This document shows positions 8,710 to 17,964 of a stretch of 64,000 bases of DNA, piece after piece. Where the stretch lies: contig NZ_JYFC01000001.1 of the NCBI RefSeq assembly GCF_000938265.1, forward strand, positions 434,001 to 498,000, in the 5' to 3' direction. A model generated the notes under the pieces. That model did no database searches, was not told the DNA's origin, and was given only the letters and a program-made list of their open reading frames with translations. Made by a program: the position numbers and the translations under genes. Numbering within the stretch: position 1 is the stretch's first letter; each line of letters begins with the position of its first letter. This stretch comes from Agreia bicolorata. GTDB lineage: Bacteria > Actinomycetota > Actinomycetes > Actinomycetales > Microbacteriaceae.

Positions 8710-9135
8710 ATGAACAATGAGTTGAAAGCTGCCCTCGCAACACGAAGGAATGTTGAAAGCGGCACTGGCGCGACAGAGGAAGAGATTGTTGCAGTCGAAG
8801 CCAGTATCGGATTGATCTCGCCCGAGTACCGCCAGTTTCTACTTGACATGGGCTGGTTGAACGTTGGTCATTACGAGATTCTGGGTATCGGCAAGGGCAT
8901 AACCCCGGCAAATGATCTTCTAGAAGTGACGTTGGACGAAAGGGGATATGACAGAATCCCGACATTGATTCCGGTGATGAACAACGGTGCAGGGGACCTG
9001 TATTGCGTCAAAGAAGGGAGCACTAGTTCACCGTTACTGCTCTCTACTCTTGACTCAAGTCCGGATTACGTGGTCGACGAGGAGGGATTCATCAACTGGC
9101 TCCTGAACCTGGTCAAAACGCTACCCTCCACCTAA
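8710..9135 (+). CDS. SMI1/KNR4 (SUKH) family protein, possible orphan immunity protein
   Basis: 141 residues from ATG 8710. It follows the SUKH pattern: an early helix with GATEEEIVAVEASIGLISPE, then YRQFLLDMGWLNVGHYEILG, and late LLLSTLDSSPDYVVDEEGF. SUKH proteins are commonly immunity partners of polymorphic or contact-dependent toxins, but no toxin gene lies next to it here. Lower G+C than neighbours suggests acquisition. An upstream extension to 8644 exists but lacks SUKH-like sequence. Confidence 0.72.
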   Translation: MNNELKAALATRRNVESGTGATEEEIVAVEASIGLISPEYRQFLLDMGWLNVGHYEILGIGKGITPANDLLEVTLDERGYDRIPTLIPVMNNGAGDLYCVKEGSTSSPLLLSTLDSSPDYVVDEEGFINWLLNLVKTLPST

Positions 9136-9468
9136 GGGACGGAATCGGTAGGGTCTGCTGGCGATGAACTCGCCCCAGTTGCGGAACTTCGCTCAGCCGC
9201 ATTGGCCTTCCGCGATGAGCAGGAATCTGCCCATTTCGTCTCCAAGTAACTTCTGTTGGCTCACGTGCGGATCTCTTTCAATTCAATCAAGTAATACAAC
9301 CTCTGTTGACGTGATCGCAGCGTATTCCAACCTTCCTCATCCCCACAAGAATGGCCGAGAACTGCGTCGCCTGTTGGATTCCATAGTGAGCTAGTTCAGG
9401 AGCTTCGCAACGTGCCTACCGCCAAGCGTCTTTCACTAACAGAACCGTCCAAGGCCCAGAAAAGCAAA
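9136..9468. other. Gene-poor stretch between SUKH gene and tRNA-fMet
   Basis: About 330 bases of relatively A+T-rich sequence. One 76-codon plus-strand ORF (9164-9394) has a composition unlike a protein and no motif, so it is not called. Nothing else supported was seen. Confidence 0.6.
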
Positions 9469-9500
9469 AGCCCCGCGCACACGTTGCCGGGGTTAAAGCG

Positions 9501-9544
9501 AAAGGCCCTCCGGCTTCGAATTTCTTCGAAGCCGGAGGGCCTTT
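9501..9544 (-). terminator. Rho-independent terminator of tRNA-fMet
   Basis: A perfect 20-bp stem (9501-9520 with 9525-9544) around a 4-base TTTC loop lies directly 3' of the tRNA on the minus strand. The stem ends in AAA/TTT, giving a U-run in either direction, so it could work bidirectionally. Confidence 0.85.
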
Positions 9545-9550
9545 CTTCTG

Positions 9551-9624
9551 TTGCGGGGACAGGATTTGAACCTGCGACCTCTGGGTTATGAGCCCAGCGA
9601 GCTACCGAACTGCTCCACCCCGCG
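9551..9624 (-). tRNA. Initiator tRNA-fMet (anticodon CAT)
   Basis: A 74-nt cloverleaf on the minus strand. Acceptor stem CGCGGGG pairs with CCCCGCA, leaving the C1:A72 mismatch diagnostic of initiator tRNA. The anticodon arm CTGGG-CTCATAA-CCCAG has three consecutive G:C pairs, also an initiator feature. The T loop is GGTTCAAATCC. The 3' CCA is not encoded, so it must be added by the CCA-adding enzyme. Confidence 0.97.
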
Positions 9625-9677
9625 CTACCTGTTAAGACTAACACAGGGTGCGAGAGGTTCTGACCAGGTGGCCGCGC

Positions 9678-12590
9678 TTACTGCCCCTGGGCCGATAGCG
9701 CGCGGTCGAGCGCTGCCTTGAGCTTGGCGTCGGCAGCACCGTATGCCGCCCAGTCGCCCGCCTTCATGGCCGTATCGCGTTCGTCGAGGGCAGCCTTGGC
9801 GTCCTTCAGCGCCTGCGTGAGACCGCCGGTGTCTGGCGTCGTGGGCGTACCCGTTCCGGCATCCGGTTGTGTGCCGGCCGAGTTGTCGGGCGTCTGGCCC
9901 CCGTCAGTGACGGGAACAGACTCGTCGCCCGCGACGGCACCGGAGTCTCCGCCGAACAACTCGTCGAGGGCAGCATCCAGGGTGTCTTCGAACGCGATCT
10001 TGTCTCCAAAGGCGACGAGGATCTTCTGCAGAAGCGGATAGCTGGTGCCGCCCTTGGACTGCACGTAGACGGGCTGCACATAGAGGAGTCCGCCACCGAC
10101 CGGCAGGGTCAACAGGTTTCCGCTCTTGACTTGGGTCTCGCCCTGACGCAGCAAGTTGAGAGCCTGCGACACGGTCGGGTCGGTGGTGAAGTTGTTCTGC
10201 ACCTGGCCCGGGCCTGGAACGGTGTCGTCCTTCGGCAGGGTGAGCAGCCTGAGCTTGCCGTAGTCGGGCGAGACCTTGCCGTCTTCCGATCCGGCGTTCG
10301 AGTCGACCGCCAGATATCCGTTCAAGACGTTGCGGCTGCCCTCCCCTGTCGACACCGGAATGAAGGTGGAGTACAGGGAGTACGACGGCGCCTGCTGCCC
10401 TGGCATCTGCAGCGTCAAGTAGTACGGCGGCTGAAGGCTCGGGCTTTCGGACGGCGCGGTGGGATCGTTCGGCGTGGTCCACGCATCTTGCTTCGAGTAG
10501 AACGATCCGGCGTCGGTCACGTGGTACTCGCCGAGGATCGCGCGCTGCACCTTGAACAGGTCGGCCGGGTAGCGCACGTGGCTGAGCAGGTCTCCACTCA
10601 TATCACTCATGGGCTTGAGCGTCGACGGGAAGATCTTCTGCCAGGTCTTGAGCAGCGGATCGGTCTCGTCCCACGCATAGAGCGTGACCTTGCCGTCGTA
10701 TGCGTCGACCGTGGCCTTGACCGAGTTGCGGATGTAGTTGATATCGTCGACAGCGAATGCCGGCTTCGGCTGGTACGTGTCGGCGATGACGTCGGAGAGA
10801 CTCTCCGTTCGCGAATACGGATAGTTCGCGCTCGTGGTGTAGCCATCGACGATCCAGACGACCTTGCCGTCGACGACCGAGGCGTAAGGGTCGGAGTCGA
10901 TCGTCAGGTATGGCGCGACCTTCGATACCCGCTTAGCCGGGTCACGGTCGTAGAGAATCTGCGACTGGTCGGTCACCCCGTCTGACAGGAAGATCTGCTC
11001 CGACTGGAACTTGAGGGCGTAGACGAGCTTGTTGAAGACGTTGTCGAGCTTCGGCCCGCCGTCGCCCGTGAAGGTCGTATACGTCTGCTGCGCGCCCTCT
11101 TCGCCCGACGGATAGTCGAGCTCGTTCTTGGGGCCGCCTTCAGGCCCGCCCACGATGGAGTAGTCGGGCGATGTTTCGCCGAAGTAGACCCTCGGCTCGT
11201 ATTGGCCGAGCGAGCCCGTGGTGGGGATGCCGGACTCGAGGAAGACGGGCTGGCCGTCGACGGAACGCTGGTTGCCGAACGCCGCGACGAGGCCGTAGCC
11301 GTGCGTGTAGACGATGTGCTGGTTGTACCAGGTGTTCGATGTGCCGAGGCCCTCGAGGTTCAGGTCGCGAACGGTCGTCACAGCGTCTTGCACAGTGCCG
11401 TTGATGTTGTAACGGTCGACATCGAGATACTGCGGGAACTGGTAGTACTGCCGGAACTGCTCGAGCTGCTTGTAGGTGTCGGAGACGAGAGCCGGGTCGA
11501 TGATGCGAATGTTCGCGGTCGTGACCGCATCCTGTCGCAGTGCACCGGCGGTCGCATCGGTCGTGGCGTCGTACTCGGTCTCTTCGACGCCGGAGACGCC
11601 GTAGGCGTCGCGCGTCGAGTCGATATTGCGCTGAATGTACTCGGACTCGAGTGAACGCTCAGACGGATCGACCTGGAAGCGCTGCACGACCCAGGGGTAG
11701 AGCGAACCGAGAATGAGGCTCGACACGATGAGCAGAACCGTGCCGATGATGGGCAGGCGCCAGCGGCCGATGACCGCGGCGACAATGAAGAGAACCGCGA
11801 CGATGCCCGCGATGCCCGCGAGGATCGACAGGCCCGGAATCGTTCCGTTGACATCGGCATAGGTGGCTCCGGTGATGAGCTTGCCCGTGCCGTTCGTGAC
11901 CGTGGAGTACTGATCGAGCCAGATGCTGGCCGCCTGCACGGCGAGGTACAGCGCCGCAAGAACGGCAATCTGGATGCGGGCGGTCTTGGAGATGCGCACC
12001 TCGCGGCCCGCCACACGAATCGCTCCGTAGAGATAGCTGGTGGCGAGAGCGGCAATTCCGGCGACGAGGATGACGGCGGAAGCAAACCCGACGACTCCGC
12101 GGAAGAACGGCAGGTCGTAGAGGAAGAACGAGATGTCGAGACCGAACTGCGGATCTGTCTGGCCCGTGGGGGTTCTGTTGAGCCACATGAGGGTGAGCTG
12201 CCAACGCGATGCCGTGGCGACACCCGCGAAGATGCCGAGCATAACGGGGATGCCGATGGAGGCGAGGCGTCGGAGCGGCTCGACCACCTGCTGGTAGCGG
12301 TCGAGCTGCGAGTTGAGCTTCGCGTAGACCGGACGCCACCGGAAGGCGATCTCTATGGACGCCCAGACAGGAACGGCCATGGCTACGAAGCCGACGAGGA
12401 ACATCACCCCGCCCGCGGCCCACTGGGTGGTCAGCACATCGACGAATCCGACCTGGTCATACCAGAGGATCTCGGTGTAGAGATTGGAGAAAGCGAAGAA
12501 TGCGATTGCCAGGGCGACGACGATGGCGATGGTGATCGCCAGGGGTGCTCGGGATCTTCTGATGGGCTTCTCGGCGGTTTGGGAAGTCAC
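9678..12590 (-). CDS. UPF0182 family large membrane protein
   Basis: About 970 residues. The N-terminal ~330 residues hold about seven transmembrane helices (ITIAIVVALAIAFFAFSN, PVWASIEIAF, LTLMWLNRTPTGQTDPQFG). They are followed by a long extracytoplasmic domain with conserved segments WYNQHIVYTHGYGLVAAFGN and PRVYFGE, and a low-complexity Pro/Thr/Asp tail before a final helix. Function is unknown; the family is widespread in actinobacteria (Rv3193c-type). I chose GTG 12590 because AAGAGG precedes it; ATG 12629 is the alternative. It is downstream of, and parallel to, the Lon-like PDZ gene, the conserved order. Confidence 0.88.
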   Translation of the reverse strand: MTSQTAEKPIRRSRAPLAITIAIVVALAIAFFAFSNLYTEILWYDQVGFVDVLTTQWAAGGVMFLVGFVAMAVPVWASIEIAFRWRPVYAKLNSQLDRYQQVVEPLRRLASIGIPVMLGIFAGVATASRWQLTLMWLNRTPTGQTDPQFGLDISFFLYDLPFFRGVVGFASAVILVAGIAALATSYLYGAIRVAGREVRISKTARIQIAVLAALYLAVQAASIWLDQYSTVTNGTGKLITGATYADVNGTIPGLSILAGIAGIVAVLFIVAAVIGRWRLPIIGTVLLIVSSLILGSLYPWVVQRFQVDPSERSLESEYIQRNIDSTRDAYGVSGVEETEYDATTDATAGALRQDAVTTANIRIIDPALVSDTYKQLEQFRQYYQFPQYLDVDRYNINGTVQDAVTTVRDLNLEGLGTSNTWYNQHIVYTHGYGLVAAFGNQRSVDGQPVFLESGIPTTGSLGQYEPRVYFGETSPDYSIVGGPEGGPKNELDYPSGEEGAQQTYTTFTGDGGPKLDNVFNKLVYALKFQSEQIFLSDGVTDQSQILYDRDPAKRVSKVAPYLTIDSDPYASVVDGKVVWIVDGYTTSANYPYSRTESLSDVIADTYQPKPAFAVDDINYIRNSVKATVDAYDGKVTLYAWDETDPLLKTWQKIFPSTLKPMSDMSGDLLSHVRYPADLFKVQRAILGEYHVTDAGSFYSKQDAWTTPNDPTAPSESPSLQPPYYLTLQMPGQQAPSYSLYSTFIPVSTGEGSRNVLNGYLAVDSNAGSEDGKVSPDYGKLRLLTLPKDDTVPGPGQVQNNFTTDPTVSQALNLLRQGETQVKSGNLLTLPVGGGLLYVQPVYVQSKGGTSYPLLQKILVAFGDKIAFEDTLDAALDELFGGDSGAVAGDESVPVTDGGQTPDNSAGTQPDAGTGTPTTPDTGGLTQALKDAKAALDERDTAMKAGDWAAYGAADAKLKAALDRALSAQGQ

Positions 12591-12702
12591 GTGTGGGGGC
12601 CTCTTTACAGCGGTGCGGTGTCCGTCCATCCTAGACAAGGCATGCTGAGAACTCTCCGCCTCGCATTGCGCCTCGGGAGAACACGACCGCTGTCGCGAGC
12701 TG

Positions 12703-13881
12703 TTATGTGGCGGGGCTCGCGTCGCAGGTGGGCAGCGCGTCGAGACCGGCGCCGCTCGAGATCGCTTTCAGCGCGGCCAGAGAATCGTCGAGGGTCGCCA
12801 CGGCGAACACCCGGATGCCGTCGGGCACGTGACCGACGACCTCGTCGCAGTTGGATGCTGGGGCAAGGAACCAGTCGGCGCCGGCGTCGCGCGCGCCGAA
12901 CAGCTTCTGGCGAATACCGCCGATGGGCCCGACGGTGCCGTCTGCCGAGATGGTTCCCGTGCCGGCAACATTCTGGCCGCCGTTCAGCTCTCCATCGCTG
13001 AGCTTGTCGATGATTCCCAGCGCGAACATCATGCCCGCGCTCGGCCCACCCACGTTGTCGAGCTGGATCTTCACATCGAACGGGAACTCGAAGCTGGCCT
13101 GCACGCCGATTCCCAGAACAGATGTATCGCCGCTGGTGATCGGGGTGATGGATGCTTCGACCGGCGTGCCCGCGCGCGTCACGTCGACGACGGCCGGCTT
13201 GTCGATGCCGTTCGCCGCCACTGCGGACCGCAGCTCGTCGATCGAGCCGACGGGCTGGCCATTGACGCTCGTGACAACATCCCCGGGCTCGAGTTGTCCC
13301 TCGGCAGGCGAGCCCTTAGCCACGCTTCCGACGCCGACCCTGGTGGTGAAGTCATAGCCGAGGCTGCTGAGCGCGGCCGCGATGGCCTCCTGCTGACTGT
13401 CGACCATCAGGGCGGCATTCTGCTCGTCGCGCTCCTCGGTGGTGACGTCGGGCGGATAGACCGCCTCGAGCGGCACAACTGCCTTGCTGCTGTCGAAGTA
13501 CGCCTGCACGACCTCGGCCCACGACGGGGTCTGCTTCGGTGTTCCGACAACGGAGACCGTGAGCATGTCGAGCGTCCCGCCGGTGGGATACGTGGTCTCC
13601 CCGTCTATCGAGATCAGCGGGGTGTCCTTGCCGTCGACGGTCTGCGACCCGAGAGTGTCGAATACGGGGCCAGGCTGCTCGATGACATACGGCGTCGGCA
13701 GAAAACTCATGACGAGGCCGAGCACGAGCGCGACGACGAGCACGGTCCAGCCTGTCGTCCGACGGCGTGCCGTGCGGCGCTCCGTCGCGATCTCCTCGGG
13801 TGAGCGGAGAACGAAGGGCACCCCTGGTTGCCCGTTCGTGCCGTCAACGCGGTCTGCGTCATTCAAACCGAACAGGCTCAC
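12703..13881 (-). CDS. PDZ domain-containing Lon-like serine protease, membrane anchored (YlbL type)
   Basis: About 392 residues. A transmembrane anchor near residue 50 (WTVLVVALVLGLVMSFLPTP) is followed by an extracytoplasmic region, a PDZ domain (~160-240, KGSPAEGQLEPGDVVTSVNG) and a C-terminal Lon S16 peptidase domain with catalytic Ser in DNVGGPSAGMMFALG and catalytic Lys in GPIGGIRQKLFGA. It probably cleaves membrane or secreted proteins. GTG 13881 has GAGGAG upstream, preferable to the further TTG 13896. Divergent from the COG5282 hydrolase gene. Confidence 0.92.
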   Translation of the reverse strand: MSLFGLNDADRVDGTNGQPGVPFVLRSPEEIATERRTARRRTTGWTVLVVALVLGLVMSFLPTPYVIEQPGPVFDTLGSQTVDGKDTPLISIDGETTYPTGGTLDMLTVSVVGTPKQTPSWAEVVQAYFDSSKAVVPLEAVYPPDVTTEERDEQNAALMVDSQQEAIAAALSSLGYDFTTRVGVGSVAKGSPAEGQLEPGDVVTSVNGQPVGSIDELRSAVAANGIDKPAVVDVTRAGTPVEASITPITSGDTSVLGIGVQASFEFPFDVKIQLDNVGGPSAGMMFALGIIDKLSDGELNGGQNVAGTGTISADGTVGPIGGIRQKLFGARDAGADWFLAPASNCDEVVGHVPDGIRVFAVATLDDSLAALKAISSGAGLDALPTCDASPAT

Positions 13882-14088
13882 GTGTCTCCTCGACAAAAGG
13901 GGTGGAAATCAGATGGGTCGGAATACCCGACAAGGACTGTTCGCCACGGGCGCACGGCCAGAGGCACCAGCCTATGGGAAATCCCAGCAAGGCCGATCGG
14001 CCACGGGATAGCGTAGAGAGCAATTCTGACAGCGGGCATGGAGCACACCGGATCCTCGCCGACTGCCGGGCGAAAGAGGTTTCCTGCC

Positions 14089-15405
14089 ATGAGCGACGAC
14101 ACATCGAAGGAGCCGGAGGACGACTTCCGCGACATGCTGCGGAGCTTCCTCGAGGGCAACTCGGAGATGGACCCGGCCAAGCTTGCGAGCGCGGCAGGAC
14201 TCCCCTCCGACCCCGCTGCGGTGCAGCAGCTCATGCAGCAGCTGCAGAACGCGATGCGAACGACGGGCGACGGCATCGACTGGCAGGTCGCCACGAAGCA
14301 GGCGAACGAGTTCGCCGGCCAATCGTCACTGAGCGTCACCGACGCGCAGCGCACCGAACTCGACGGGGCTTTGCACATCGCCGCGCTCTGGCTCGATGAG
14401 GTCACGAGCGTCACCGAGCTCGCTCTGCCTCCTGTCTATCTCACCCGAGCGCAGTGGACGACACAGACCATGCCCGTGTGGAGCCAACTCGCGGAGCCCG
14501 TCGCACTGAGCATCGCCGACGCCCTGACCGCCGTATTGAAAGATCAGGCTCCGGAGGAGATGGCCGGTATGCTCGCCGGCGCATCCAAGCTCATGCGCAA
14601 CCTCGGAGGCGCTCTGTTCGCCGTGCAGCTCGGCCAGGTGGTCGGCCAGCTCTCGACCGAGGTCGTCTCGGGCGGCGATATCGGCATCCCGCTCTTCGAA
14701 GATCAGACGGCCGCGCTGCTGCCGCAGAACATCGCCTCCTTCAGCGAGGGCCTCGACATTCCCCTCGACCAGGTTCAGCTCTACCTGGCGGTTCGAGAGC
14801 TGGCGCACGCCCGCCTTTTCCGGCACGCCAAGTGGTTGCGGCTGCACCTCATCACCTCGATCACAGAGTTCGCCCGCGGGATCCGAATCGACACCGAGCG
14901 CCTCGAAGAACTCGCGGAGGGCTTCGACCCGTCGAACCCCGAAGAGCTTCGCCAGGCCGTCGTCTCCGGCGCGCTCATCCCGCCGAAGACAGAAGCTCAG
15001 CAGCACGCTCTGACTCGCCTCGAGACCATGCTGGCTCTCGTCGAGGGTTGGGTCGATGTCGTCACCGCGCAGGCCACGACACGTCTTCCCTCGAGCAATG
15101 CCGTCGCCGAGACCGTGCGCAGGCGCCGGGCCACCGGTGGCCCAGCGGAGTCCGCGTTCTCGACCCTCATCGGACTCGAGCTACGCCCACGTCGCCTTCG
15201 CGAGGCAGCCGCGATGTGGCAGGCAGTGACCGACGCGGCCGGCTCAGACGTACGCGACGAGCTGTGGTCGCATCCCGACCTCGTTCCGACCGCTGACGAC
15301 ATCGATGACCCCGCGGCCCTCGTGTCTCGACTGCAGGCAGGAACGCCCGCGCCCGACGAAATGGACCAGGCGCTCGAAGATCTGCTCCGCGGCGAGGGCG
15401 AGTAG
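14089..15405 (+). CDS. COG5282/DUF2342 family zinc-dependent metalloprotease-like protein
   Basis: 438 residues, cytoplasmic. Hallmarks are ASKLMRNLGGALFAVQLGQV, the central VRELAHARLFRHAKWLRLHL helix that carries the proposed metal-binding His, and LALVEGWVDVVT. A strict HEXXH is not present, as is usual for this family, so protease activity is family-level inference. ATG 14089 has no strong ribosome site but matches family N-termini (short acidic tail then DDFRDMLRSFL). Conserved neighbour of the Lon-PDZ and UvrD2 genes. Confidence 0.85.
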   Translation: MSDDTSKEPEDDFRDMLRSFLEGNSEMDPAKLASAAGLPSDPAAVQQLMQQLQNAMRTTGDGIDWQVATKQANEFAGQSSLSVTDAQRTELDGALHIAALWLDEVTSVTELALPPVYLTRAQWTTQTMPVWSQLAEPVALSIADALTAVLKDQAPEEMAGMLAGASKLMRNLGGALFAVQLGQVVGQLSTEVVSGGDIGIPLFEDQTAALLPQNIASFSEGLDIPLDQVQLYLAVRELAHARLFRHAKWLRLHLITSITEFARGIRIDTERLEELAEGFDPSNPEELRQAVVSGALIPPKTEAQQHALTRLETMLALVEGWVDVVTAQATTRLPSSNAVAETVRRRRATGGPAESAFSTLIGLELRPRRLREAAAMWQAVTDAAGSDVRDELWSHPDLVPTADDIDDPAALVSRLQAGTPAPDEMDQALEDLLRGEGE

Positions 15406-15479
15406 GGGCTACCGAAGGCATATCGGTCGGCTGTGCATAACTTCGGCGGTATGCACGCTCGATCGGGCATCATCTCTGC

Positions 15480-16364
15480 ATGGCTCTGCAGATCGATCCC
15501 CGATACCCCGTTCTCTGGCGCACACCGTCGAGCATGCAGATCGGTGCCGACCGGTCGATCGTGACATTGCACGATGTCACTGTAGCCGAGGAGCATCTCG
15601 TGGCCGTCCTTCGCAAGGGCATCAGCCAGTCCGGGCTCGATATGATCGGCGAGACCGTCGGTGCCAGCCCCGACGATGTCGCCGATCTCCTCCTGCGAGT
15701 TCGTCCGGCGCTGCGCCGTCATGCAGCGTCCACCCGCGGGCTTGAAGGTACGATGATCGCCGTCACCGGCCCGTCCGTCGGCGCCGATGCGATCCGCTCG
15801 GTGCTCGCGGGCCTCGGCGCCAGACTCGTCGACGGCTCCGAACCCGCCGACTTGGCGATCATCGTGTCGACTTTCAGCACCGATCCCCGTCAGTCCGGCA
15901 CCTGGCTCCGACGCGACATCCCCCATCTCGCCGTGGTGTTCGGCGATTCCGAGGTGCGCATCGGACCGCTGGTGGAACCGGGTTCAGGCCCGTGTCTTCA
16001 CTGCGTCGAACGTGCCCGCATCGACGATGATCCGAGCTGGCCCGCCCTCGCCGGGCAGCTTCTGGGGCGACGTGCGCAGACAGAAGACCCGCTCACCGTG
16101 TCGACGGTCACGCCGCTCGTGGCCCGCGCCGTGCTCGACCGGCTCGCAGCTGACACCCCGCGATCCAGGAGGCTTCGGCTGCGTTCGCGTGCCAGTATCG
16201 TCGACGGACAGACGGGCGACATCGAAGAGAAGAAGTTCAGCCCTCACGCCGACTGTGCGTGCCAGGGAGTGCCTCCTGCAGAAAACGCGACGGCTGCCTT
16301 TGCTGAGAGCGACCCATCCCAGACTCCGAGTACGACAGCTCGAGCCGGCGGCGCGCGCGGGTGA
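15480..16364 (+). CDS. ThiF/E1-like, cyclodehydratase-type leader-binding protein
   Basis: 294 residues resembling the E1-like partner domain of YcaO cyclodehydratases (TOMM leader-binding type). The N-terminal ~100 residues look like a RiPP-recognition-like winged helix. Then follow a Rossmann-type segment (MIAVTGPSVGADAIRSVLAG) and a zinc tetrad formed by GPCLHCVERARIDDDPSWP and HADCACQG. A solo copy next to uvrD2 is a general actinobacterial feature (Rv3196-like), so it is probably not part of a local RiPP cluster; function unknown. Its last ~43 codons overlap the uvrD2 3' end on the other strand by 128 bases. Confidence 0.78.
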   Translation: MALQIDPRYPVLWRTPSSMQIGADRSIVTLHDVTVAEEHLVAVLRKGISQSGLDMIGETVGASPDDVADLLLRVRPALRRHAASTRGLEGTMIAVTGPSVGADAIRSVLAGLGARLVDGSEPADLAIIVSTFSTDPRQSGTWLRRDIPHLAVVFGDSEVRIGPLVEPGSGPCLHCVERARIDDDPSWPALAGQLLGRRAQTEDPLTVSTVTPLVARAVLDRLAADTPRSRRLRLRSRASIVDGQTGDIEEKKFSPHADCACQGVPPAENATAAFAESDPSQTPSTTARAGGARG

Positions 16365-17964
16365 TCCCCACATAGAGCAGCCGTCGCTCCTCGTCGATCT
16401 GCTCGAACGTCGTGGCATAGCTGATCGGAACGAGTCCCTCCGACAACCCGGCGAGAAAGACCACGGGCCACTCGAGGCCCTTGGCCGAATGCAGCGTGGC
16501 GAGGGTGACCGCTTGCACGGTGGGCTCGTGACCCGACCCTTGGCGCTCCATCAATTCATCGGTGAACTGGCGGAACGTCGTCGACGCCGGCTGACTCTCC
16601 GCGAGCGCCATCAAGGCGTTGAGCGCCTCCCATTTGTCTCGCACCGCGCCGCGCGCCTCGGGCGCATCCTGGCTCCACCCGAGCGAGCGCAGAACGTCGC
16701 TGACCGACTTGAAGAGCGGTTCCCCGGTGATCGACACCGAGGCGGCGCGCAGCGACATCACGGCCTGCTTGATCTCGGGGAGGTCGAAGAACCGCTTAGA
16801 CCCACGGATCTGATAGCTGACACCGGCGTCTGCCAGCGCGGTCTCGAGGGCGGCGGCCTGCACGTTCACCCTGTAAAGCACAGCGATGTCCTCTGCTCGC
16901 GTGCCCTCGTCGATGAGTTGCGCAATGCGGGAGGCTATCCCCCGTGCCTCGGCCACGTCGGACGCGTAGGGCGTGACCTCAGGAGCAACTCCGCGATCGC
17001 CTAGCGCCTGCAGAGACAGGGCGCCCGAGCGACCCTTCATCAATCGGTTCGCGACGTCGACGATCGCCGGCGTGCTGCGGTAGTTCTGCTCCAGACGCAC
17101 GGTGGTGGCGCTGCCATACTCCGCGGCGAACGAGAGGAGGTAGTCGCTTCGGGCACCTGCAAAGGAATAGATGGTCTGACTGGCGTCCCCGACGACGCAG
17201 AGGTCGCTGCGACCACCCACCCAGAGCGACAGCAGATGATGCTGCAACGGCGAGACGTCCTGGTATTCGTCGACGACGAAGAACCGGTACTGCTCGTGCA
17301 CCTGCATTGCGACGGCGGGCTCCTGCTCGATCATGCCGGCCGTGGCGAGCAGCACGTCCTCGAAGTCGAGTTGGCGGCGCTCGTCTTTGATGTCTTCGTA
17401 CTTCTGATGCAGGGAGAGCACCTGATCGACCGTGAGCGTGCCCGGCAGCGAACGCGAGGTGCGCAGGGCCAATTCATAGGCATCCAGACTCAGACTCGAC
17501 ACCTTTCGCCATTCGATCTCGGCGGCGAGATCACGGAGGCTCGCGGTATCGACCTTCAAACGCAGCGTCTCTGCGGCCTGACCGAGCAGACGAGCCTTGC
17601 CCTCGAGCACTCGTGGCATGTCGCCGCCGACAACGGTGGGCCAGAAATAGTTGAGTTGCGACAGCGCTGCCGCGTGAAATGTTCGGGCCGAGACGCCTCC
17701 GGCCCCAAGCGGGCGCAGCCGTGTGCGCAGCTCCGCGGCCGAACGAGCGGTGAACGTGAGAGCCATAACGCGATTGGGAGAGTAAACACCGGTCGCGACG
17801 CCATAGGCGATCCGATGCGTGATCGCCCGGGTTTTTCCCGTGCCCGCGCCGGCGAGAATGCACACCGGCCCGACGAGCGCGCGTGCGGCGATCTGCTGGT
17901 CGTCATCGAGGGCGGCGAGGATGCTCTCCGAGAGTTCGCCGTTCGCGACCGTTCCTGCGCTCAC
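16237..17964 (-). CDS. uvrD2: ATP-dependent DNA helicase UvrD2
   Basis: Superfamily 1A 3'-5' DNA helicase of 575 aa. Walker A is AGAGTGKTRAITHRIAYG; motif II is FFVVDEYQDVSPLQHHLL; motif III region is CVVGDASQTIYSFAGA; motif V is LATLHSAKGLEWPVVFLAGL; motif VI is EERRLLYVGITRARRRLELS. GTG 17964 overlaps the nudC stop (GTGA), indicating coupling. It ends soon after the helicase core (SRFLQEAL) and so lacks the C-terminal HRDC and zinc region of mycobacterial UvrD2. The 3' end overlaps the convergent ThiF-like gene. Confidence 0.92.
   Translation of the reverse strand: MSAGTVANGELSESILAALDDDQQIAARALVGPVCILAGAGTGKTRAITHRIAYGVATGVYSPNRVMALTFTARSAAELRTRLRPLGAGGVSARTFHAAALSQLNYFWPTVVGGDMPRVLEGKARLLGQAAETLRLKVDTASLRDLAAEIEWRKVSSLSLDAYELALRTSRSLPGTLTVDQVLSLHQKYEDIKDERRQLDFEDVLLATAGMIEQEPAVAMQVHEQYRFFVVDEYQDVSPLQHHLLSLWVGGRSDLCVVGDASQTIYSFAGARSDYLLSFAAEYGSATTVRLEQNYRSTPAIVDVANRLMKGRSGALSLQALGDRGVAPEVTPYASDVAEARGIASRIAQLIDEGTRAEDIAVLYRVNVQAAALETALADAGVSYQIRGSKRFFDLPEIKQAVMSLRAASVSITGEPLFKSVSDVLRSLGWSQDAPEARGAVRDKWEALNALMALAESQPASTTFRQFTDELMERQGSGHEPTVQAVTLATLHSAKGLEWPVVFLAGLSEGLVPISYATTFEQIDEERRLLYVGITRARRRLELSYSESGMGRSQQRQPSRFLQEALPGTHSRREG

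Noticed and set aside
9164..9394. 76-codon ORF before tRNA-fMet
   Set aside because: No ribosome site, Ser/Pro/Asn-rich sequence without motif.
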